64,000 nt of DNA, from assembly GCA_948099385.1 (NCBI GenBank), contig CANUEZ040000168.1:7173501-7237500 (forward strand). The letters are read 5' to 3'. Origin of the DNA: Fasciola hepatica. Its lineage: Eukaryota; Platyhelminthes; Trematoda; Plagiorchiida; Fasciolidae. The translations under genes were made by a program, and so were the position numbers. The notes beneath the pieces were generated by a model. The model was not told the origin of the DNA, did not search any database, and saw only the letters and a program-made list of their open reading frames with translations. Shown one piece after another: positions 1 through 9,969 of the stretch (positions within the stretch are counted from its first letter, which is position 1; every line of letters starts with the position of its first letter).

Positions 1-222
1 GGCAGAAGTGCCTGAGAACATGGTAGACCTGGGATTGACTACTGAATCGCATGATAACTGAAATAGCTCAATACGAAACGTACTTTGCACCGTTAAAGTG
101 TAAAGCGCTACTCCAGGATTGATGTGAGCGTGTGCACCCGCGTTCTACTCTGACTCCTTATACTCATTCCCCCCTGATTGTACCATGCTTTGTTTACCAC
201 ACAGCCTGAAACCGGGCCCGTG

Positions 223-225
<3 letters not shown>

Positions 226-272
<47 letters not shown>
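226..272. repeat. (TA)n microsatellite
   Basis: Uninterrupted TA dinucleotide run of about 46 bases. The short minus-strand reading frame across it, with alternating Tyr-Ile, is a product of the repeat and not a gene. Confidence 0.97.
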
Positions 273-304
273 GTAGCAAGCCAGATTATCTCCGAACACA
301 AGAA

Positions 305-1240
305 AATTCGAATGTTGGGTAGAGCGTTTTGACCGGCTTCTCAACCGACCTTCCGATCACACCGCGGACCTTCCATCTTACCCAAGTGTAGTAATGTACG
401 ACGTCAGTTGCGAGCCATCCGGTATGACAAAAATCGGCAGAGTCGTCAGACAGCTGAAAGACAGGAAAGCTGTTGGAGAGGTTAGCATCCTACCAGTAGC
501 GTATAAGACCTTGTTATCACTAATCGACGGGCTCCACGCGCTACTCCGATCAATATGAGGAGGAAAGACATTTTCAGCCGACTGAGGCGTGTATATTCTG
601 TTGCCGAAGACTGTGCGAGACCTACCGGGGGATCAATGATTGGCGTCGCTGCAAGGATTTTCTGCCTACTACTACTCAGTCGCTTCTCAGTTGTCAGAGA
701 CTCCCGCACTCGATCTAACCGAAGGGTTTCCGCCGTAACAGAGCCTGTTTGGATCAAATCTTCACCTTGCATCGAATACTGGAACACCGCTGCATGTTCT
801 GGATGTTAACAGTAGCCTGCTTCATCCATTTCCGGGTCGCTTTTGACTCGGTTGGTCGTGAATGCCTATGGGGTATACTAGTATCTGACGGTATTCCTGC
901 CAAACTCTCAAGGATCTTGAGGGTTTATTATGCCTTCACTAGTGCACGTGTTCGAATGTATGGCGAAGAATCCTCGGCGTTCGCGATTAATTCCGGAGTT
1001 AGACAGGGATGCCCTCTCTCACCAGCGTTAAGAGATCCTTAACCGGTGCTAGCAGATGGGGCCGGTCGTGCACTGGACATCCACTCCAAAGGCACTCCAT
1101 AAGGCGAACATAGGGTGCGATGCCCCATCTTAGTTGCGCCCGCACATCGTTGCAGACGTCATGAACACCCGATGTGCGTTGGCCAAAGCGGTGAATCTGA
1201 CTGCACCCCGCGCCATTTGGATTAGAACGAGTGCATATTG
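305..1240 (+). mobile_element. RTE-like LINE relic, reverse transcriptase part
   Basis: This is a decayed non-LTR retrotransposon ORF2. Reading through frameshifts on the + strand gives a linker plus the start of the RT: FDRLLNRPSDHTADLPSYPS near 320-380, then a VRQLKDRKAVGE block near 445-480, which corresponds to the conserved 'LKNGKAAGxDGI' RT entry. RT motifs follow near 760-1020: DQIFTLHRILEH, FRVAFDSV and SGVRQGCPLSP. After an in-frame stop at about 1038, further RT-like text continues in shifted frames to ~1240. The YADD box is not readable and the tail domain is absent, because a CR1-like element lies just beyond on the other strand. It is an inactive 5'- and 3'-truncated copy. The assignment to the RTE clade rests on family resemblance recalled from trematode genomes. 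Confidence 0.8.
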
Positions 1241-1352
1241 GTGTGGCTCAGCGGGAAGGGCAACCGTTTACATCCAGTAGTTTGTGTTACGAACAAACCA
1301 GGAGATTAAAGCCGTTAGGTAGCAGCCATTCGGTGCCTAGCAAAAAAGCAAT

Positions 1353-2960
1353 TCACCTCCCCAAAGCCTCGGCCTCGTTGGAAACAGGCAGTCCTGTGAT
1401 CTTTAAGTTTAAAGTACGCTGAAGTTCACGAGCATTACTTGGATTCGGATGCCGCGAGACTGGTGCACCAATGGATAACAATTGCCTACAGTTGCTAATG
1501 TAAATCGATAGACACCAGGTTGCTGACCACATGTAGAGAGTGTTCAGATTGGACTGTATTTCGTCGTCGGTTGGGTGTATGTCTATCTCAGCATCGTCTG
1601 CGAACAAGAGGCAGGGGGACTTGAGCTCTCTCTGGGTCACATGAAAATGAGGAAGAGCACTGACCCTGAGACAGACCCATGGGGAACCTCACCACGTACT
1701 CTTGCCAAGAACGTGGTGATGCCTTCAACCCCGACATATAACTGACAGTTTTTCAGGTGGCCGGTTAATCATGCGACCATTTTCAGTTATCCGTTACACC
1801 CTCAATCTAGAGACAAGAAGACTAGTTTGCCTAGTGGAATATATTCTAGGAATTCAAGTAGCATACCTTGACTCGGTCACCCCTGTTCAGTCGTTCCTTT
1901 ACCTCATCTACGAAAGATAGTAGGTTCCTGAAGCATGGGTTGCCCCTGAAAAGGTCGTGCTGCCCCACACCCAGTAGGTCATGGCTATTTAGACGACGAG
2001 TGATTTCGTCCCTAATGCACCTTCCCATGAACCATAATACAACTGGCAGTAGACTAACGAGGCTGTGATTTATCGTCAGGTCTCTTCATCTACTCCGTAA
2101 ATCGGACAACCTGTGCCGCCCTTCAGTCTTCCGCTGTCTCCTCTTCGATGAAAAGGTTGAATAGTGCCCCTAGGTAAGATGCAGTGACCTCGGCTAGGGG
2201 CTGTAAGGTGGCAGGATGTAGGCCACCCAGCAGGCTCGCGGCTTTGCACTTGCTCATGATGTGGAGCACTAATTTTACATCTCCAGGCATGATGGTTACA
2301 TCTGATAGTTGATACTTCTAGGTGATGAGGGTGCACCGGCTGCAGATCCGGATCTTCAAAGTAGACCGTTCGGAAGTACTCCAGGAGGTTTCCAGCGTTC
2401 CGACCTCGATTGGTGGCGTTAATGCCTGTCGTGGCTTGTTCGTTACCAACAGCCACCCTCGTCGTCCTCTTGGATTGTGGATAGTTAGGATTTTGCATTA
2501 AGAGACGCTTGCTAGGGCCAGCTAGAATATAATTCTATACGTCTTCTGTATTGCGACCGTCCAGTTCCGTGGCTCTATGTATTGTAGGTATCTGGTGTAG
2601 CTTTGATTTTCGTGGATGCAATTCAAAGCCTCGAGCTTCTTCTGTTGAGCCTTAGTCACTAAATCGTTCCAACGCGGAGGACGAACCCCGCGTTGCATCT
2701 TACCAAGTGGTGTGAATTTATCAGCCAGAAGACAGGTTACTTTTTTTGGTCCCATGCTCCATCTACATTGGTGGGTAGAAAATTCCAGAATAACGATCCA
2801 GCCATCAGTACTGGCCACCACGACGGGATTGCACCTTGACTACGTGTGATGGCTTGCGTGCCTCTATGACCCAAAGAGTCATACGGGATGGCTTCCTTAA
2901 GCCGGAGATGCAATCATGCCCGAAAGGTTAGTAAGTAGAAGTCCGGCGAAGTCCAGTTTC
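1353..2960 (-). mobile_element. CR1-like LINE relic, RT domain
   Basis: On the minus strand several overlapping reading frames reconstruct the order of a CR1-type ORF2. At 2822-2522 is a pre-RT linker (RWNDLVTKAQQKKLEALNC, ENQSYTRYLQYIEPRNWTVA). At 2498-2076 is the RT fingers region, broken by frameshifts. At 2028-1846 is the block with IRDEITRRLNSHDLLGVGQH, CFRNLLSFVDEVKERL and GDRVKVCYL. At 1640-1353 is the palm motif KSPCLLFADDAEID followed by WSATWCLSI. The FADD catalytic residues survive, but stops and shifts separate the blocks. The element is tail-to-tail with the RTE relic on its left. Possible endonuclease remnants extend toward 3250 but could not be read with confidence. Confidence 0.78.
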
Positions 2961-3839
2961 ATGGTCCTCCAGGTTGGGAATCGATTTGAGCTGGCGACTT
3001 AGTCGGTAAAATCAGTGGAAAAATAATTAATCCAAGCAAATGGGCTTCCACTCAGCCACCCCACTGCCTTGCGGACAGGTTCTTGTGAGAACTAAAGACT
3101 TCGGTTGAGAAGCCCAATCGTTCTCCCGATTTGCGGCTAGACGCCCTAGCAATATCCGTCCAACACCTCCCACGAACTGCACGATTACAAAGAATTCTAT
3201 ACTGCATCGGTCCTCGTGCAGGATAATGAGGACCGCGCTGCCCATCGAATCGAGCGGAGCGGGTAGTTATAAGAGAGCTAGCTACTGCTCGGAGTCCCCT
3301 TTTACTTGACTGTGATGATCGACTTGCCCGAAATGAAATTGGAAATCACACCAACTGGCACAGAATTGTATTGTTCCATAAGCATGCAAATTAAGGCGTT
3401 TTTCTAGGCAATACAATTACAGCGAAACACATAGGCACGCCGCATTCGGATTGTAAGCGCATGAGTAGTCATCAAAAGGTAATTGAATTTTGTAAGACGA
3501 CAGAGTTCGATCGAACGTGTAGACTTTCACAATCGATGGGCTTAGTATATATTCAGTCTGAAGTGGAATGAACTGTGTTCATATGATGTTGGCTATGTGA
3601 AAATTAACTCTGTTATCGATCACGTGTCGGACTAAATGAACTTCGCCTCGGACTAAAATTCGAATGCTGAATTAATCACAGAATCACCACATCTTTGTCT
3701 TTTGCCCCCAACCACCTCTGTTTGCCCCCTCTATCCACCCATAATACTCTCAGTGTTAACACGGCCGATGCTCGCAACGGTTCATTGCCAAATAGCGTCG
3801 TGAATAATCCTGTCTTGTAACTCACGGTTTCTCAAGCTT
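2961..3839. other. No recognised gene
   Basis: The minus strand has a 72-codon open frame (3245-3027) that I do not recognise. The position would suit an endonuclease remnant of the neighbouring CR1-like LINE. Nothing else stands out. Confidence 0.4.
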
Positions 3840-5744
3840 CGTCAGTCTCTGAATCTCGGCTCCTTCAACGTGCGTACTCTAATGCAGGCCGGTCAGCAGG
3901 CGTGCCTAGGGCTCACAACAGATGCTGTGGTGATTGATGTCTGCTGTGCAAGTGAAACGTGTATCCAGGATTCGAGCAGTGTGATTCAACTAACTGCTCC
4001 TGGTATCTCATCGAGGTATTTCCTGCCCATTTCAGGGGACGAAGTAGCTCGAGCTGTGGGTCAACGTGGTGTAGGAATAGTCTCGACTGACAAGGCCGAG
4101 GCTGCCCCTTTAGACTTGATCCGTGTAAACAGTCGTTTATGAGCTATAAGACCCCAGGAGTCAGTCCGCGTTCGAAAGGACAGCTGTGTTAAGCGCAGTC
4201 TGCTTGTAATCTTGGCATATGCTCCAACAGACTGTAGCTCTGAGATGCAGAGGGATGAATTCTATGATGAACTCACCACTCTCGTTCGCAGGAGCGAAGG
4301 CCGTGACATTGTAGTGCTGCTACCGGTGGCGCAGTTCTGTTCAGAACTGTAGATCCTACTGGTCCACGTACGTAGGGTCGGACCATGCATTAATTTTATT
4401 GCGATTATCTCTCCAGCTCCATGGTCATCGTCTCAAACCGAGAACCCGGTTAGCCATGCAACGTTTGTGTCATTCAGAAGTTCGCATCCGTGAGGAACAA
4501 AAATTATGACACGAAGTGGGATCTACGATGAACAGTAATGTAGATAAGCATTGAGCATATATCCAGCAGGCGATGCGCATGGCAGCAGGTTTCTCCTGTG
4601 GTCCTAGATCCGATATCCATCAAAAGCACTACATTTCTCCAGAGTCATTGAGTGCAATAGAACAATAACGTCTGCTCTCGAACAGTAAGGAGATGAATAA
4701 GGTACGAAGAAATCCACAAAGCAGGTTACGAAAAGCCTTAGAAATGACCGCGAAAACTGGTGGGTCAATGTAGCCGAAGAAATGGAAGTAGCAGCTGCTT
4801 CAGGTAACAGTGAAAGTCGGTTCGAATTTATTCGCAACACCGGTGGAAAGTGAACCCCGGTCAAGGCAGCGATGTTCCATAGAATTGGAGAGTCCGTTCA
4901 GGGCGAAGAGCAAAGGCTCGATCGTTGGACCGAATACTTTAAGGAGCAGTTTAGCTGGCCGCGCACTAATGTTTTCACTCCAGTGTCAACAACTGCGATT
5001 TCTTGGGGAGTATCACTTGAGCTCCCATCGGAAGTGGAAACGGAGGCAAGCATTCGATTACTAGAGCGTGGGAAAGTGGCCGGTCCCGACGGACTCCCTC
5101 CAGTTCTTTTCAAAATGGGTGGTGGTGCGTTAATAAAATCAATCACGACCTTGGTCCGTGACGTTTGGAAAGAGGAACATAATTGGTTATTTTGGGATGA
5201 GTCGTTGATTGTATCTATGTTCAAGAAGGGAATAGGCAGTGATCGTAGTAACCATCGTAAGATTAGCTTAATTCCGATAGTCACCAAAGTACTAGCTTCG
5301 ATTTTGCTGCACCGTCTGACACCAGCTCGCGAGAGGAGCACCCGCGAATAACAGGCCGGATTCCGCTCAGGTCGAGGATGCATCGACCAGATTTTTACTC
5401 TTCACTAGTCGCTTGAGACGTTTCATATACACCGTCGACCGACAGTAGTGGTCTCCCTCGACTTGAAGTGTGTGACTATGAAGACGAAATGAAACAGAAG
5501 CACAGCAACAAAATATGTGGTACGTAGATCATCTGATGAGGCATTTTGGCGCATGCAGGAAACACCCGTGACTTTTACCAACCTCAGTCGTCCTTGGCAC
5601 CGACGTGACGTTCGCCTATTTATCAATGGCCGAGTGTACGTTGCAGCAGTTAGTTCAGTTCTGCTTTATGTTTATGTGCTTCCGTCGACTTTAGTGAGTT
5701 GGAGACGGTTCCGTCAAGATATGTCTACAACACTTCTAAACTGA
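3840..5744 (+). mobile_element. RTE-like LINE relic, endonuclease plus RT
   Basis: This + strand LINE starts with an apurinic-type endonuclease: a near-start block with NVRTLMQAGQQACL at ~3865, a VCCASETCIQD motif near 3940 (the conserved glutamate of 'SETRIQD'), GVGIVSTDKAEAAPLDLI near 4070 and VILAYAPTDCSSEMQRDEFY near 4215. The GDFN-type motif that should follow is destroyed. A linker leads to a well preserved RT start at 4911-5410 (RLDRWTEYFKEQFSWP, LERGKVAGPDGLPPVLFK, then QAGFRSGRGCIDQIFTL after a stop). The FDSV, SGVRQGC and YADD blocks are missing, and only a piece of the tail (RRDVRLFINGRVYVAAVSSV) is seen at ~5600-5660. The copy is dead and internally deleted. It lies in the intron upstream of the first STT3B exon seen here. 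Confidence 0.85.
4909..5403 (+). repeat. Inverted repeat arm 1 (near-identical to 8402-8896)
   Basis: This 495-base block is the reverse complement of 8402-8896 with no indels. By eye I count three substitutions: two adjacent bases near 4972 and one near 5333. Identity stops abruptly on both sides, although the RTE homology continues to the right at a much lower level. Both arms carry the same in-frame TAA (5349-5351 here). Confidence 0.95.
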
Positions 5745-6495
5745 CGTTCAACTGAATTTTCCGTTTCTTACGGTGATTTCATCAAAATGACCAGTTTCAG
5801 CAACAGAAAAGAAATCGTCATGAAACAACTCGCTGTTGAATCCCAGTAGACGTACAACAAATATGGACTTATGAAACCGTGTGTGATCTACTAACTGCAA
5901 AAATGAGCTGCTCGCACCTGTTTTGGTTTTGCACTGGCGCAGCATTGAACCCAAAATGACTACACTGTCACCAGTTACCATTGTCCTAGGTTCAGCTAAG
6001 TTTGACTACCTTTTTGTCTCTGACAAGGCCGCTGCCGTGCGATTTTATCTGCGTTATTCTGGTGTTCGCATCAACGCAAAAAGTCCGCTGTTACTGGATG
6101 ATGCCCATCGTTCTCTGTGTGAAGCAGATTTTTTTCACTCAGTTGTCTGTGCGCTTGAATGACCGAGTTCCAATTGTGCACTGCCTGCGAATCGTGGTGT
6201 CGTCTACGGGCATCAGCTCCACACAAGTTTGTGAATGGATGTAAACCTGAATAGTTGGTATCTCTAGTCGATACCACTGTTCAGTACCCGCAGATCAGTT
6301 CCTTTTGGCCTCGATATAATGCGTACATATTCCTTATAATTCACCTAGTCAAAGTCCTGAGGTGCTGTTGCAAGCAGTGGTGGTAAGTGGAGAGGACTAT
6401 GCTGATCCGTCTTGTTTTAGTTTGTTCGGCTTTTTCTCCAACTTTCCCCCGTCACTGATGTCTCGCTAATCACATTTTTGTTTTGACTTTTCTAG
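5745..6495. other. Intron sequence before the STT3B exon
   Basis: No STT3 exon and no recognisable element was found here. Short open frames on both strands (for example 5923-6162) match nothing I know. The segment ends in a pyrimidine-rich stretch and the acceptor TCTAG at 6491-6495. Confidence 0.5.
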
Positions 6496-6682
6496 AGAAG
6501 CATACTACTGGCTTTGGCAAAACACTAAACCGGATTCTCGAATAATGTCTTGGTGGGATTATGGGTACCAAATCGCTGGAATGGCAAATCGGACCACACT
6601 TGTGGATAATAATACGTGGAATAATAGTCATATTGCATTGGTCGGGAAAGCAATGGCGTCGAACGAATCAGAAGCTTATAAA
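6496..6682 (+). CDS. STT3B: STT3B exon with the WWDYG catalytic motif
   Basis: This is an internal coding exon of the catalytic subunit of the oligosaccharyltransferase, the ER-membrane enzyme that moves the lipid-linked glycan onto asparagine of N-X-S/T sites. After one base completing a split codon the frame reads [10 protein letters not shown], then [20 protein letters not shown] and [25 protein letters not shown], at 6551-6565, is the diagnostic STT3 motif, and the DNNTWNN block is also conserved across eukaryotes. [10 protein letters not shown] and [10 protein letters not shown] match the STT3B paralogue rather than STT3A. The acceptor is TCTAG at 6491-6495 and the donor is GTAAGC at 6683. 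The exon is 187 nt, so skipping it would shift the frame. Earlier exons are not in the window. It is bracketed by the two arms of a large inverted repeat. Confidence 0.96.
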
Positions 6683-7199
6683 GTAAGCAAATTTTGATTG
6701 TTTATGAGGTCAATTGAGCAACATCCCCCCTGAGTGCCTGTGCGAGGAATACTTAACTCTTCTCGCACAAGATATTGTTAAGTAAACTGAGATGCACACG
6801 GAATCAGCCGTAGTTCGAATTCTTACTTAATCTTTCAATATAAAATGCTTGTGCATCAGTGCAATGGAAGAGGTATAAACCATGCCCCCGAAGGCCCACA
6901 GCTCTGTGAAGCATGGTCGTTAGCCAAATCGTGAGTCTTGGAGTGGAAAACCGCATAAGGTCCCAATCAGTCAGGCATACTAACGAGCCGGATGACGATC
7001 ATCATCATCATCGTACAGCGTTAGACGGTAAGGTGAGCCCCACCGATCACTGCCTTTCTCACCATGTTGCACCTTGAATTAGAAAGTATGAATATACAAG
7101 ATGGACAGGGAGTGGACCTACACGGGTGGGAAAAGGAAAGAATGCCCTAGTAGCCAACACACGGAATACACAGCCTAACTGTACAAACGTACACCAATC
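6683..7199. other. STT3B intron, nothing recognised
   Basis: This is the first ~500 bases of the 7,197-base intron (6683-13879). It holds a short CATCAT run near 7000 and no gene or element that I recognise. Confidence 0.5.
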
Positions 7200-9000
7200 A
7201 CACATTCTGATTCGATAGAAAGTTACAACACGATTGCCACTGTTTGCGGTTCGCAGCCATATCCTTCAGTGTCTCCAGCCAACTGGTAGACGGATCTTTT
7301 GGACCCCAACCGCGAAGACGTGCGGTACTACTTTTTCGAAGTTCGCTTTACATTTTCTCATTCCTCGCTGCCACGTCATCTGTTGACCTCCATGTGGTTT
7401 TTTCTACTCCTGAGGAGGAACGGAGAATAGGACACGGTGTCGTAGACGTGTGTTTGCCATACGTAACACATGCCCTAACCAACGAAGTCTACTAATCTGG
7501 GTACGCTGCGACAAAACGTTCTCCGAATTATTACGCAATACTTGCTTTCTGACCCCAGCATTGCTTACTCGGCTATTCCACCCAATCCTAGCGATACTAC
7601 GTAAACGTCGGTGGTCGAAAACCTCAAGACGACGAATATCTTCAGCACGCAGACTCCAAGTCTCGCAACCATACAACAAAACTGAACGCACTGCGGCACA
7701 GTATACACGACCTTTCAACTTCAGTGAAATATCAGATCGGCGCCACAAGTTTTTCAGTCCAGCGTATTCCACTCAAGCCTTGGATATCTGCGTGCTCACC
7801 TCTACTACTGTGCTCCCATCCGTCGTCACGCAGCTACCGAGGTAGGTGAAGTGGTCGACAACTGACAGCACCTCCCCATCGAGCATCAAGCTCGGAATCG
7901 TTGCCGTGCAGTCTTGTAACATCACTGTACACTTTGAAGGTGCAAAGCGCATGCCGAATAGAACTACAGCTCTCCCAAGTCTCTCTAGTGCACGTTGAGC
8001 ATGTTCCGTGGATTCGAACAAGCAGACAACGTCGCCCGCGTAATCTGGGTCACACGGCTTTCCACTATTTCCTAGTTCGACGCCTACATCCTGAAGATTT
8101 TGCAGCGCACTGTCCATCATTTCGTCCATGACGAAGTTGAAAAGTAATGGAGACAAAGGGCATCCCTGCCGAACACCACTGGTCGATTCGAACCGACTGG
8201 ATAGTTCACCGTAAACTCTAACGCGGTCAGAAGTATCAGAATACAACGACCTCAATAGGTTCACGAACTTCTGGGGCATACCTTTCCGGTTAAGAACACT
8301 GAAAAGCGCTGTTCGATCAACTGAATCGAAGACGTCTTTCAAGTCTAAGAAAGCCATTATTGTCGGTCGACGGTGCGTGTGACGTGTTTCAAGTAGTCGG
8401 CGAAGAGTAAAAATCTGGTCGATGCATCCTCGACCTGAGCGGAATCCGGCCTGTTATTCGCGGGTGCTCCTTTCGCGAGCTGGTGTCAGACGGTGCAGCA
8501 AAATCGAAGCTAGTACTTTGGTGACTATCGGAATTAAGCTAATCTTACGATGGTTACTACGATCACTGCCTATTCCCTTCTTGAACATAGATACAATCAA
8601 CGACTCATCCCAAAATAACCAATTATGTTCCTCTTTCCAAACGTCACGGACCAAGGTCGTGATTGATTTTATTAACGCACCACCACCCATTTTGAAAAGA
8701 ACTGGAGGGAGTCCGTCGGGACCGGCCACTTTCCCACGCTCTAGTAATCGAATGCTTGCCTCCGTTTCCACTTCCGATGGGAGCTCAAGTGATACTCCCC
8801 AAGAAATCGCAGTTGTTGACACTGGAGTGACCACATTAGTGCGCGGCCAGCTAAACTGCTCCTTAAAGTATTCGGTCCAACGATCGAGCCTTTGCTGTTT
8901 GTCATGGTTGGACAATGGAATACTGTCTATCGGCAAAGTGATCGGCGCTGGTGGGGTTCGTACCTCCGACCTCCGAAATGGTAAGCGGACGCTGTAAAAG
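7200..9000 (-). mobile_element. RTE-like LINE copy inside STT3B intron
   Basis: This minus-strand LINE RT is better preserved than its relatives here. From ~8990 down: a linker, RLDRWTEYFKEQFSWP at ~8890, KVAGPDGLPPVLFK at ~8720, a stop at 8456-8454, QAGFRSGRGCIDQIF, then an open frame at 8357-7773 with FLDLKDVFDSVDRTALF, SGVRQGCPLSPLLFNFVMDE and the palm box. The palm box reads YAGD instead of YADD, so a catalytic aspartate is lost. A frameshift at ~7772 leads to the C-terminal tail at 7772-7404 (LKGRVYCAAVRSVLLYGCET, DHRRLRSIARIGWNSRVSNA, SRLRWLGHVLRMANTRLRHR) and further degraded sequence to ~7200. No endonuclease is present. It is a 5'-truncated insertion, antisense to the host gene. Confidence 0.93.
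8402..8896 (-). repeat. Inverted repeat arm 2 (near-identical to 4909-5403)
   Basis: Reverse complement of 4909-5403 with about three mismatches and no gaps. It lies wholly within the RTE RT entry region. Outside it the two RTE copies differ at roughly a third of positions over the part I could align, so the sharp edges do not coincide with an element boundary. Confidence 0.95.
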
Positions 9001-9969
9001 ACTCAGCTGCCACTGGTCATGTGCATGCACTACTAGTCTTTGACTGGCGGCTTGATTCCCTTGGCTAATTGATATTTTCAGTTGTCCTCATTTTCACGCA
9101 GGCGCATGTGACCACCCTTACTCTGCACATGCTAAGTATTGTGGTGTGCAGCACAACACGAGCACGCTCACACAAGGGCAAGTAGGTATGCTGAATTGTG
9201 TTCATTGTGTCGTAGCAAGATTTCAAATGATTGTGTGCACAACACAAAATATGACAGGCCTTCTGAACCACCGAGCTACGTAAAGAATCACGTTTTCGTT
9301 AACCGATTTTTGCTTGAGAGACAGTTAAATCACATCCGATGCGCACTTCTGACAAGTACTTCAATCAGTATGAATATAATCGAGAGCAGGAGAGTTTAAG
9401 CAATGCAGCACGACAAAATCGTCTCCGAATGGGAAAAGTGCTCATGACTAAATCGGCGACTTCAGAAAGAGAAAAATGGTAGGTGAATATGTCTTGAGTA
9501 ACGGAGCTTTTTTGGGAAATCGTCCTTCTCGCTACAAATTAGACAATTGCAGTTACAATCAGCACTCTGTTGTACTGTTTTTCTCTAATATCGCGTTCCA
9601 GTATGTGTGGGTATGGGCCGACACATTGCCAATAGACGGCATGCTTCGTTTATCAGACAACACGATGATTTGACGAACAGCCAGCACGTCTTCGCCTGTG
9701 CTGAATCGAGGACAAGATAGAAGCCAATGAAGCGGACCGAAGGACCAATCAAATGCCAACTGTTGTCTGAATCAAATCACCCAGCTGGGTTTGTAACTGT
9801 ACCAACCACTTAGAAGAGCTGTTGTGAATAATAGCTCCGCTGTCGCCCGACTCACTACCATACCCAACCATTTAAGGCTTTATGTGATCCTCCACTCGGG
9901 GTTGCCGGTTGTCCCATCAATTATGAAATACACAAATCACATGAATAATCGTGTTCGTTCAACTGCGCG
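9001..9969. other. STT3B intron, nothing recognised
   Basis: No supported gene. Several short open frames occur but share nothing with known families. The segment separates the antisense RTE copy from the sense Jockey-like LINE. Confidence 0.45.

Noticed and set aside
108..344. Minus-strand open frame with a Tyr-Ile run
   Set aside because: It is produced by the (TA)n microsatellite; the same holds for the frames at 24546-24854 and 63440-63783.
3840..5744. Host endonuclease gene
   Set aside because: The endonuclease motifs are followed by an RT in the order of a LINE, and the frame is broken.
1..6495. Upstream STT3B exons
   Set aside because: I looked for the conserved transmembrane-loop text before WWDYG and found none; the earlier exons must lie outside the window.
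8422..8997. 191-codon + strand open frame, and its twin on the minus strand at 5383-4898
   Set aside because: Both are antisense shadows of the RTE RT; the sense strand carries the conserved RT motifs.
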